A DNA stretch of 64,000 nucleotides from RH-AL1 sp964235705 (GTDB taxonomy: Bacteria; Pseudomonadota; Alphaproteobacteria; Rhizobiales; Beijerinckiaceae). Positions 24,273 to 32,200 of this stretch are shown piece by piece. A program made the position numbers and the translations under genes. Location: assembly GCA_964235705.1 (NCBI GenBank), contig CAXSDP010000014.1, positions 1 to 64,000 on the forward strand, in the 5' to 3' direction. Within the stretch, counting starts at the first letter, position 1, and every line of letters begins with the position of its first letter. The notes under the pieces are model-generated. The model ran no database searches and was not told where the DNA came from. It saw nothing but the letters and a program-made list of their open reading frames with translations.

Positions 24273-24500
24273 ATGAAGCAGGTCAGCAAGACCCATGAGA
24301 AGATGATGGCGGTGCTCGAGACCATCGCTCGGAAGCACCTCTCCCTGGAGACGTTGGCCACGCGCAACGGCGACGGCCTCGACTTCTCCGACCAGGCGGT
24401 TTGGTCGCTTGAGGCCGCGCTGCGTGCCGCCTACGACGCGGGTATGGCGGCTCGGAGCGGGCGGGCCCAGCAGGTGACGGGCTCGCTGGCGGTGAACTGA
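24273..24500 (+). CDS. DUF6900-like small protein
   Basis: A 75-residue protein resembling DUF6900: VLETIARKHLSLETLATRNGDGLDFSDQAVWSLEAALRAAYDAGMAA, where the SLETLATRNGDGLDF stretch is typical. Such proteins are common on plasmids and phages; role unknown. ATG at 24273 is chosen because GAGGGG precedes it and because the upstream 20 residues are an Arg-rich extension. Divergent from hicA and convergent with the long minus-strand late operon. Confidence 0.75.
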   Translation: MKQVSKTHEKMMAVLETIARKHLSLETLATRNGDGLDFSDQAVWSLEAALRAAYDAGMAARSGRAQQVTGSLAVN

Positions 24501-24527
24501 CGAGGGCGCCCACGGGCCTCAGACGCG

Positions 24528-24561
24528 AAAAAAGCCCCGCCTCGCCGGAGCGAGACGGGGC
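24528..24561 (-). terminator. Rho-independent terminator of the late operon
   Basis: Read on the minus strand, arms GCCCCGTCTCGC and GCGAGGCGGGGC (one mismatch) around a four-base loop, followed at once by six T. It lies about 100 bases after the last gene of the 39-kb minus-strand block and is the strongest terminator in the window. Confidence 0.88.
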
Positions 24562-24656
24562 GAAGTCATGGGAGGAAACGCCCTACGTGGGCGTGGACTG
24601 ATGATGCAGGATCCGTGCTTGCGCGAACCTGTCTATGTAGCCGCAGCCTGTTGAGG

Positions 24657-25172
24657 CTAGCGCAGCTCCACCATCGGATGCGCTCCAGAGCCGAGGTGGG
24701 CGTTCCAAACCACGAAGGTGACGAAGAAGCCGGCGGCGACGATGAAGCCGGTCGACACCCAGCGCGCGCGGGGCACCCTACCCTCGACGGCGTTCGGCGC
24801 CCAAAGGTGCAGGAGCACGCCGACGAGGCCGATGTACATGATCGCGGTCTCCCAGTCGGAGTTGAAGATGTCCGGCCAGCCGCCGTTTCGCCCGACGAAG
24901 GAGACGAGGCGCTGCGCCAGCATCGACAGGGCCACCAGGAAGATGCCGGAGCCGAGGTAGTCGCCCTTGGTCGGCACGCGGGCCGACAAGGCCACGACGA
25001 GCACGGGCGAGTAGGCGACGCACACGCCTGCCGTCGCCGAGGCGACCAAGCCATTCAACATCAGGATGAGGAAGGGCGAGTCGGTCAGGGCCGCGACGAG
25101 GAGGTACCCGACGGCGCACGATGCGAGGAAACGGAGCAACCGGCCGTGTCGAAGGTCAGCCATCCGCGTCAT
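24657..25172 (-). CDS. Phage membrane protein in lysis region
   Basis: A 171-residue protein with about five hydrophobic segments (CAVGYLLVAALT, LILMLNGLVASATAGV, GIFLVALSMLAQRLV, AIMYIGLVGVLLHLWA, GFIVAAGFFVTFVVW). Not recognised; more segments than a common holin, but its place at the end of the lysis genes makes a holin-related or superinfection role possible. ATG at 25172 overlaps the previous gene by 17 bases; ATG 25163 is an alternative. Confidence 0.6.
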   Translation of the reverse strand: MTRMADLRHGRLLRFLASCAVGYLLVAALTDSPFLILMLNGLVASATAGVCVAYSPVLVVALSARVPTKGDYLGSGIFLVALSMLAQRLVSFVGRNGGWPDIFNSDWETAIMYIGLVGVLLHLWAPNAVEGRVPRARWVSTGFIVAAGFFVTFVVWNAHLGSGAHPMVELR

Positions 25173-25380
25173 CGTGTTTTCCCATGCGTTTGAAGAGGTC
25201 GTTCATCGTGTCCCGCAGGGCGCGCTCGTGGGACGCGTTGGCGGCGACCGTCACCCGCTGGTGCTCGGCGACGGCGGCGTCGACGTCGCGGGCGATGAGG
25301 TCGATGGTCGTGGCGGGTTCGCCCGCCGGCGGGTCCGGCTTGAAGAGCCTGCGAAGGATCGGTCCCAGGAACCGCATCAT
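25156..25380 (-). CDS. Small phage protein, amphipathic
   Basis: A 74-residue protein starting MMRFLGPILRRLFKPDPP, an amphipathic basic start that could associate with membrane, then a helical acidic region (TTIDLIARDVDAAVAEHQRV). Its start overlaps the stop of the preceding gene (ATGATG). Function unknown; part of the lysis cluster. Confidence 0.6.
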   Translation of the reverse strand: MMRFLGPILRRLFKPDPPAGEPATTIDLIARDVDAAVAEHQRVTVAANASHERALRDTMNDLFKRMGKHDDADG

Positions 25381-25739
25381 CGGCTCCTCGTCCGACGCGG
25401 GCCGAACGCCTCCTTCATCCAGTCCTTCACCGCCGCGAGCTCGTCGGCCAAGGCCGCCAGCATCTTCGTCAGGTCCTTGTCGCCCTGCCCGCGCGCGGCG
25501 ATCGTCTCCGTCGCGGTCACCGTCACCTTCACCAGCGCGGTGGCGTCCTGGAGCCGCTTCTCCTGCAGGATCGCGATCTCCGCCCGAAGCGCCGCGTTCT
25601 CCGCCTCCTTGCCGGTCAACCGCTTGGCCAGCAGCCAGCAGATCGCACCAAGCAGCATGAGAACGAGCGCATAGGCGCCCCAGCTCTTCAGCGCTTCGCC
25701 CCAGATCGCGGGGACGAGCGTCGTCGCTGCGCTGTCCAT
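25377..25739 (-). CDS. Single-span membrane protein with coiled coil, holin-like
   Basis: A 120-residue protein: one transmembrane helix near residues 20-40 (WGAYALVLMLLGAICWLLAKRL), then a heptad-rich segment (GKEAENAALRAEIAILQEKRLQD) and a basic end. This layout matches class III holins or phage spanin-like accessory proteins. Located between the spanin genes and other small membrane genes. Confidence 0.6.
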   Translation of the reverse strand: MDSAATTLVPAIWGEALKSWGAYALVLMLLGAICWLLAKRLTGKEAENAALRAEIAILQEKRLQDATALVKVTVTATETIAARGQGDKDLTKMLAALADELAAVKDWMKEAFGPRRTRSR

Positions 25740-25765
25740 CGCTCATCTCCATTCGCCTCGCTGGG

Positions 25766-26077
25766 CTAGTCCCGCGCGCCAGGGGCGCCGTAGTGCTGGA
25801 CGACGTCGGCGTAGAAGGCGGCGTCCGCGCCGAGGCGGGCGTTGGCGTCGAGCCGGCCGGCCTTCTCCCGCGCGGCGTAGGCGCGGGCGTCCTCGCCGGC
25901 CTGGGCGGGCGGTACGACCACCGGTACGCCGAACGACGCCGGCGCCGGCGGCAGCACCGGCCTAGCGGCGAGCACCGGCGGCGCCGAGGCCGCGCAGCCG
26001 GCGAGCGTCGTCGCCAGACAGACGGCAGCCATCAGGATGAGAGGCGCGCGTGGGCTTCGAGGCGAGTTCGGACGCAT
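25766..26077 (-). CDS. Rz1-like outer-membrane spanin lipoprotein
   Basis: A 103-residue lipoprotein: signal LILMAAVCLATTLAGC with lipobox LAGC, then a Pro/Ala-rich region, as in Rz1. Its N-terminal 116 bases lie inside the end of the Rz-like gene in another frame, the nested arrangement known for lambda Rz/Rz1. Longer than lambda Rz1, with a helical end (ARAYAAREKAGRLDANARLGADAAFYADVVQHYG). It would bridge to the inner spanin and fuse the membranes at lysis. Confidence 0.75.
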   Translation of the reverse strand: MRPNSPRSPRAPLILMAAVCLATTLAGCAASAPPVLAARPVLPPAPASFGVPVVVPPAQAGEDARAYAAREKAGRLDANARLGADAAFYADVVQHYGAPGARD

Positions 26078-26465
26078 AGGCTTGGACCTGTCGCTGGAGG
26101 GTGTCGGCGGTCGCGGCGGCGGTGCGCTCGCGCTGAGCGGCGGCATCGGCGATGTCGTGTTGCGCCCGGGCCTGCCTGGCATTCTCATCGGCCCACGCCG
26201 TCGCGACGGCGAGATCGGCGCCCAGGCGGTGCGAGCGATCCGAAGCGGCGTCGAGCGCGGCCCGCGCTTCCCAGCCCACCACGACGGCCATCAGGCAGGC
26301 CATGGCGATCCGTCCGCTCGACGAGCGCGCGAGGCCGCGCAGGCGACCGGACACCCCGGGGATGAAGCAGGCGCCCACAAGGAGTATCGGCAGGCCGAGC
26401 ACGGCGTGGGCGAGGGCGAAGCGCCCAAGGTCCGCCGCGAGGGCGTCGAGGATCAGGCGGCGCAT
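25962..26465 (-). CDS. Rz-like inner-membrane spanin
   Basis: A 167-residue protein with hydrophobic segments near the N-terminus (FALAHAVLGLPILLVGACFI and GRIAMACLMAVVVGWEA), then a periplasmic coiled coil (DRSHRLGADLAVATAWADENARQARAQ and QRERTAAATADTLQ), ending in DGCRLSGDDARRLRGL, the typical Rz C-terminal pattern. It carries the start of the Rz1-like lipoprotein gene within its end, in a different frame. Extra hydrophobic N-terminal part is unusual for Rz. Confidence 0.75.
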   Translation of the reverse strand: MRRLILDALAADLGRFALAHAVLGLPILLVGACFIPGVSGRLRGLARSSSGRIAMACLMAVVVGWEARAALDAASDRSHRLGADLAVATAWADENARQARAQHDIADAAAQRERTAAATADTLQRQVQAYASELASKPTRASHPDGCRLSGDDARRLRGLGAAGARR

Positions 26466-26574
26466 GGAAGGCTCCGGTGGGAGGATGGGGGACGACGCGC
26501 CGACCCGTCGCGCGAGCGCGGGGCGTTCAACCCGTCTCGGGCGAGGCCGAGGCCGGCGCGTCGAACTCGGGAAG

Positions 26575-26985
26575 TCAGGCCCCCGGCGCTGGCGTCGGCA
26601 CCGGCTCGGGGGTGATCGCGGCGGCGTCGGCGAGGCCCTGGCTGTGGAGGGCGGCGAGGAGCATCGGACCGAGGAAGCCGGCGACGAGGATCACGATGCC
26701 GACGACGCGGGCCTGCGTGTCGGGGAGGTAGCGGCCCCAATCCGTGCCGGCGATCTGCGCGTAGAGCGGACCCACAATCGGCACGAGGGACGTCGCGAAG
26801 GCCAGGATGACGACCTTGAGACCGTGAAGGCGCAGCATGATGCGCGCGATCAGGCTCGCCTCGGCGGCGCCGATCCGCTCGTAGAGCCCGGCCGTCAGCC
26901 GGAAGCTGTGATGGTTCGGTCGGATCAGCAGGAACCAGACGACGAGCTGGGCGGCGAGCGCCAGCGGAAGGAGCACGAGGAGCAT
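26575..26985 (-). CDS. Phage membrane protein, possible holin
   Basis: A 136-residue protein with three hydrophobic segments (LLVLLPLALAAQLVVWFLLI, VVILAFATSLVPIVGPLYA, VVGIVILVAGFLGPMLLAAL) and a Pro-rich tail. Directly follows the endolysin gene (10 bases), the usual place for a holin, but the family is not recognised. Confidence 0.6.
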   Translation of the reverse strand: MLLVLLPLALAAQLVVWFLLIRPNHHSFRLTAGLYERIGAAEASLIARIMLRLHGLKVVILAFATSLVPIVGPLYAQIAGTDWGRYLPDTQARVVGIVILVAGFLGPMLLAALHSQGLADAAAITPEPVPTPAPGA

Positions 26986-26995
26986 GGTGGTGGCC

Positions 26996-27880
26996 CTAGT
27001 TGGAGGACGCGATCGCGGCGGTGCCGGATGGGATCGACACGCCGCCGGGCACCCCGCTGATCGCGGCGAAGGCGGCGCCGCGCTTGGCGAAGACGCTCGC
27101 GCGCAGGAGGAGCGCGATGGTGGCGGCGATCGCCGCGATCGCGACGCCGAGCACGAGCCAGCTGAGTGCCGTGTCGGCGGCGAGCGAGGCGGCCAGGATG
27201 CCGCCGCCGGCGAGCGTCACGCCGACCGCCTCGTTCGTGTTGGTGGAAGCCTGGGCGGCGCGTGCCGCCAGGTGGGCGTTAGCGTCGCCGGGATGGATCC
27301 CCACCTGGTGCGCGTAGGCCTCCGCGAGGCGGGTGTCATACCCCTTGGTCGCCGGTCCGTTGTAGAGGCGGGCGAAGCTCGGCCAGTCCTTCGCGACGAG
27401 GGCGGCGCGCATGTGCGGGCTGGCGACGATGAAGTGCGCCATGGCGGCGAGGTGCTCGTCCTCGCCGCCGGCGACGAAGGCAGTCACCATCGCGGTCGCG
27501 CTCGGATAGCCTGCGGCGGCGTGGTTCTCGCCGAGGATCTGCGGCAGACCCCACGAGGTGGAGCGAAGCGCCGCCTCCTCGTCGATCGCCATGGCGGCGG
27601 CGATGCGCCCGTAGGAGTCGTGCGGGTACGGCTTGGCGCCCCAGCGCGGGTAGGCGAGGCCGGACGCCACGGCGCGGTCGCGCTTGTCGCCCTGGAGGTT
27701 GCGGTGGAAGATGTGCGGCTCGAACAGCGCCTTGGGACGGTGTTCGTCGTCGAAGCCGGAGCAGGACGCCTCGACCTGGATGTCGGCGAGCAGCGCGTCG
27801 ACCGCGCAGCCGATCAGGGCGGCCGCCGCGGCGACCCCGCCGTCCGTGCGCTTGGTCGCGGTGCCGGTGAAGTTCAGCAT
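26996..27880 (-). CDS. N-acetylmuramidase-family endolysin
   Basis: A 294-residue endolysin. Residues 35-190 match the phage N-acetylmuramidase (DUF3380) family: FEPHIFHRNLQ, AYPRWGAKPYPHDSYGRI, the RSTSWGLPQILGENHAAAGY block, and HFIVASPHMRAALVAKDWPSFARLYNGP. It cuts the glycan strands of the cell wall. The C-terminal 90 residues carry a hydrophobic span (LSWLVLGVAIAAIAATIALLL), so it may be held in the membrane until release, unlike the usual soluble form. GAGGCC precedes the ATG. Confidence 0.87.
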   Translation of the reverse strand: MLNFTGTATKRTDGGVAAAAALIGCAVDALLADIQVEASCSGFDDEHRPKALFEPHIFHRNLQGDKRDRAVASGLAYPRWGAKPYPHDSYGRIAAAMAIDEEAALRSTSWGLPQILGENHAAAGYPSATAMVTAFVAGGEDEHLAAMAHFIVASPHMRAALVAKDWPSFARLYNGPATKGYDTRLAEAYAHQVGIHPGDANAHLAARAAQASTNTNEAVGVTLAGGGILAASLAADTALSWLVLGVAIAAIAATIALLLRASVFAKRGAAFAAISGVPGGVSIPSGTAAIASSN

Positions 27881-27887
27881 GGTGGCC

Positions 27888-28265
27888 TCAGTTCAGGCGG
27901 GTGAAGTTGACGATCGCGGTGCCGGCGCGCTCGAAGCCGAGGACGCGCGCGGCGCCGCGTGAGAGGTCGAGGACGCGGCCGGACCATGCCGCCGGGCCGC
28001 GATCGTTGACGACCACGACCACGGAGCGCCGGCCGAGGCGGACGCGCAGGCGGCAGCCAAGCGGCAGCGAGCGGTGGGCGGCCGACAGTCCCATCGGCCG
28101 CCACACCGCGCCGGAGGCCGTGCGGCCGTGCCCCATCTCCGCCCCGTAGAAGCTGGCGCGGCCGCTTTCGGCACGGGCCGGCGCGGCGCTCGCCATGCCG
28201 AGGCACAGGCCAAGAAAAAGGCCCGCTTGCGCGAGCCTGGGAAGCGTCGTCACGACCGTCGTCAC
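27888..28265 (-). CDS. RlpA-like double-psi beta-barrel protein
   Basis: A 125-residue exported protein: signal AGLFLGLCLGMASAAPARA, then a DPBB domain with SGRASFYGAEMGHGRTASG, LPLGCRLRVRLGRRSVVVVVNDRGP and the conserved Asp in the NDRGP loop, and a VLDLSRGAARVLGF end. RlpA proteins cleave denuded glycan strands. In this position it is probably a second lysis enzyme. No SPOR domain. Confidence 0.85.
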   Translation of the reverse strand: MTTVVTTLPRLAQAGLFLGLCLGMASAAPARAESGRASFYGAEMGHGRTASGAVWRPMGLSAAHRSLPLGCRLRVRLGRRSVVVVVNDRGPAAWSGRVLDLSRGAARVLGFERAGTAIVNFTRLN

Positions 28266-28267
28266 GA

Positions 28268-28543
28268 TCAGCTCGAAGGGGCCGTCGACGTCGTCGACGT
28301 GGAGGGCGAAGCCGCCGCGGGTGCGGGTGCCAGGGTCAGGGTGACGGCGGCGCCGGTCTTGTAGGCGGCGATCTGATCGGCGGTCGGGTTGGTGATCACC
28401 ACGGGGAAGGTCTTGGCCATCTTCACGTTGCCGGGCAGCGTCGTCGACACGTCGACGTGCACCGTCAGGGTCGGCGCCTCGGGGTTGTCGTCGGCGACGG
28501 CGTTCTTGACCGTGTGGGAAAGGGCGACGGGTGCGGCGGACAT
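28268..28543 (-). CDS. Phage hypothetical protein
   Basis: A 91-residue beta-rich protein with a Ser/Thr/Ala tail. Start at 28543 is fixed by GGAGG with a five-base spacing. TLTVHVDVSTTLPGNVKMAKTFPVVITNPTADQIAAY suggests a small virion-associated beta domain. Family unknown. Confidence 0.6.
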   Translation of the reverse strand: MSAAPVALSHTVKNAVADDNPEAPTLTVHVDVSTTLPGNVKMAKTFPVVITNPTADQIAAYKTGAAVTLTLAPAPAAASPSTSTTSTAPSS

Positions 28544-28571
28544 GGCGGCCTCCAAGCTGATGGGGTTCGGG

Positions 28572-29201
28572 TCAGGGTGACGGCCAGGCGGCCGCTTCGA
28601 TTTGGGCGAAGGTCGTGATCGTCGGCTGCGCGGCGGTGATGCCGGCGGCGAGGTCGTTGAGGACGCCCCGGCTCTTGGCGACGACGGCGTCGGCCAGGTT
28701 GCCCAGCAGCACGGCCTGCGCGGCGCTCACCGTCGCCGGCGAGTAGTCGACGTTGGAGTAGGGGTTGGTCGCGTAAACGGTGGCGGCGTTGCGCATCCCC
28801 CACGCGGCGAGGCGCGCCATCGCGTTCTGGCCGCGCTCATCGAGCTTGGTCGTCAGGGGGAGCGGCGCCGCCGACGTGCCGACGTTGAAGCTCCACACCT
28901 GCGCGAGCACCCTGCCCTGCTTGGCGTCGGCGTAGGCCAGCAGCTGCGCCACCGTGGGCGGCGTCGCCGTCACGGGCGCGGGCGGGCCGCCGGGCGCCGG
29001 CGGCGCGAAGGCGACACCATCCGCCGTGGTCCAGTTCGGCGCCACGCCGGCGATCGCCGTGACGTCGGCGAAGGCGAGCCCCACGAAGACGGTCTTGCCC
29101 GGCTCCAGCGCCGGGTCGAGGGGCTGCGTCACCTCCATCACCGTGGCCGGACGCGCGCCCGTCGGCGCGGCGTCGAGGCGGGCCCAGACGCGATTGGTCA
29201 T
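28572..29201 (-). CDS. DUF4376-like tail-fibre associated protein
   Basis: A 209-residue protein downstream of the large fibre gene. The C-terminal half (AVLLGNLADAVVAKSRGVLNDLAAGITAAQPTITTFAQIEAAAWP in type) resembles DUF4376 or tail-fibre assembly proteins; the middle has PTVAQLLAYADAKQGRVLAQVWSFNVG. A second protein with the same layout is encoded at 37835-38425. Probably helps fold or attach fibres. Confidence 0.65.
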   Translation of the reverse strand: MTNRVWARLDAAPTGARPATVMEVTQPLDPALEPGKTVFVGLAFADVTAIAGVAPNWTTADGVAFAPPAPGGPPAPVTATPPTVAQLLAYADAKQGRVLAQVWSFNVGTSAAPLPLTTKLDERGQNAMARLAAWGMRNAATVYATNPYSNVDYSPATVSAAQAVLLGNLADAVVAKSRGVLNDLAAGITAAQPTITTFAQIEAAAWPSP

Positions 29202-29210
29202 GGCAAGCCC

Positions 29211-32200
29211 TTAGAACGTCAGCTTGAGGAAGCCGCCGCCACCCGAAACCAGGTTGTACGGCGCGCCGGCGAGGTTGATGAGGCCGCCACTCCCCTGCCC
29301 CGGCGTGTTCACCGTGACGTTGCCGGAGCTGTCCTCGCTGAGATGGCCGCCGGTGGCGGAGAGAGGGCCGAAGGCACTGCTGCCCCCGACCGATGACGCT
29401 CCGCCGTTGGTATTGTTTTGAGCGCCGCCGTAGCCGCCGACGACGTAGTAGATCTGCTGCCCCGGCGTGACGTTCAGCGTGCCGTAGGCGTAGCCGCCGA
29501 GCGGTCCATTGGTGGTCGTGCTCTGGTTGTTCCCACCATTGTCATCGTAGAAGAACGTGATGGGTCCGGCGTCCCCGCCGCGCAGCTCGACGTAGAGCCA
29601 GGTCACGCCGGCTGGCACCGTGAAGATGCCGCTGCCGCTGCCGAAGAACGTGCCGCCGTGCGGGCTGACGAGGTTGCCGTAGCTGCCGGCGTTCAGCGCG
29701 TTCTGGTCGAGCGTCCCAGCGACGAGCACGTTACCGGCGATCTCGACGTTGGCCTCGATCAGCAGGGTGGTGTTGAGCGTCCCGTCCGGGTTCAGCACGC
29801 CGGACAGGATCAAGCCGCCGGTCTGCCCGTCGATCGTGATGCCGAGGAAGTACTGCGCCTCGATGCCGTTCAGCGAGGCGCCGAGCTGCTGCAGGGTGGC
29901 GGTGTGACCACCGACCGTGGTGGACAGGTTCGAGAGGTTCGTCGACAGCGCCTGGTCGCCGGTGGCGCGCGCGACGCTCTCGTTGGTGATGGCGGCGGTG
30001 TTCCCGTTCACCGTCGAGGTCAGGCTGGTCAGGCTCGCCGACAGCGCGCTGTCGGCGTCGGTGCGGGTCGCGGCTTCCTGGTTGACCGCCGCCGTGTTGG
30101 AGCCGACGGCCGCGTTGGTCTGCGCGATCTGCCCGGCGAGTGACTGGTCGGCCGTGCTTCGGGTCGTGGCCTCGTTGGAGATGGACGAGGTGTTGGCGCC
30201 GACCGTCGTGGTGAGGGTGGCCACCGTCGCCGCGACCGCGTCGGTCGCCGTGGCCGCCACGGCCGCGTTGTTGGCGATCGTCGCGTTGATCGCGGGCACG
30301 TTCGCCTGGGTGCCCGGCGAGTACGGTGACAGGATCGTCTGGCCCGCGGAGGCGGTGCGGGAGAACGGGTGCGTGAAGAAGCCGGCGCAGGCCACGTTGG
30401 CGGTGGGCGCGAAGGTGCGCAGCAGCAGGCAACGCGCGACGGTGTCGGCCGGCGCGGTCGAGAAGCCGCCGATCTGGGTGAAGCCGGCGAGGTTCCCGCC
30501 GGCCGGGTTCCCGCCGCTCGTCTGCGAGCCTTGCGCGTAGGCCAGGACGGTGCCGTTGCCGTCGATGTAGCCGACGTAGATCAGCAGCGCCTGCGCCGCC
30601 TGACCGGCCGCCAGCACGCTCGCCTCGTAGGTGATGCCCGGTTCGGCCGCCATGTGGGGGCTTGCCCAGTCGGCGTACTGTCCCGCGGCGGTCGTGGCCG
30701 GCAGCAGCGTCGCGAGGACGTTGACCGAGGCGTTCGTGTAGCCGGCCGGGTTGAAGGACTGCTGCGCCCCGGCGAGGATCGATCCGAAGCCCCAGCCGTC
30801 GTCGCCGTTCAGGTCCGAGTTGGCGAGGTCGTTGCCGCCGCCGACCGCGCCCTGCGCGTTGGCCGTGAGCGTCGACACCTCGCTGGCGATCGCGCTCTCG
30901 GCCGTCGTGCGGGCGACGGCCTCGTTGGAGATCGCGGCGTTCAGCGCGCCGGTTTGAGCCGACAACGACGCGATGGAGGCGGCGAGCGCCGCGTCGGCGT
31001 CGGTGCGGGTCGCGGCCTCCTGGTTGATGGCGGCGGTGTTGCCGCCGGTGGCGGAGTTCAACGTGGCGATCTGGCCGGCGAGCGACTCGTCGGCCGTGCT
31101 TCGGGTCGTGGCCTCGTTGGAGATGGACGAGGTGTTGGCGCCGACCGTCGTGGTGAGGGTGGCCACCGTCGCCGCGACCGCGTCGGTCGCCGTGGCCGCC
31201 ACGGCCGCGTTGTTGGCGATCGTCGCGTTGATCGCGGGCACGTTCGCCTGGGTGCCCGGCGAGTACGGTGACAGGATCGTCTGGCCCGCGGAGGCGGTGC
31301 GGGAGAACGGGTGCGTGAAGAAGCCGGCGCAGGCCACGTTGGCGGTGGGCGCGAAGGTGCGCAGCAGCAGGCAACGCGCGACGGTGTCGGCCGGCGCGGT
31401 CGAGAAGCCGCCGATCTGGGTGAAGCCGGCGAGGTTCCCGCCGGCCGGGTTCCCGCCGCTCGTCTGCGAGCCTTGCGCGTAGGCCAGGACGGTGCCGTTG
31501 CCGTCGATGTAGCCGACGTAGATCAGCAGCGCCTGCGCCGCCTGACCGGCCGCCAGCACGCTCGCCTCGTAGGTGATGCCCGGTTCGGCCGCCATGTGGG
31601 GGCTTGCCCAGTCGGCGTACTGTCCCGCGGCGGTCGTGGCCGGCAGCAGCGTCGCGAGGACGTTGACCGAGGCGTTCGTGTAGCCGGCCGGGTTGAAGGA
31701 CTGCTGCGCCCCGGCGAGGATCGATCCGAAGCCCCAGCCGTCGTCGCCGTTCAGGTCCGAGTTGGCGAGGTCGTTGCCGCCGCCGACCGCGCCCTGCGCG
31801 TTGGCCGTGAGCGTCGACACCTCGCTGGCGATCGCGCTCTCGGCCGTCGTGCGGGCGACGGACTCGTTGGAGATCGCGGCGCTCAGCGCGCCGGTCTGGG
31901 CCGACAGCGACGCGATGGAGGCGGTGAGCGCCGAGTCGGCGTCGGTGCGGGTCGCGGCCTCCTGGGTGATCGCGGCGGTGTTGCCGCCTGTGGCGGCGTT
32001 CAGCGTGGTGATCTGCCCGGAGAGCGATTCGTCAGCGGTGGCCCGGGTCGCCGCCTCCTGGGTGATCGCCGCGCTGTTCCCCCCGACGGTGCTCGTCAGC
32101 GTGTTGATCGTCGCCGAGAGCGCGCTGTCGCCGTCGGCGCGGGTCACCGCCTCCGCCGAGATCCCGGCGGTGTTGCCGTTCACCGTCGCGGTGAGCGTCA

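Noticed and set aside
25066..25674. Plus-strand frames over the lysis genes
   Set aside because: Antisense to small membrane and coiled-coil proteins arranged with coupled minus-strand overlaps.
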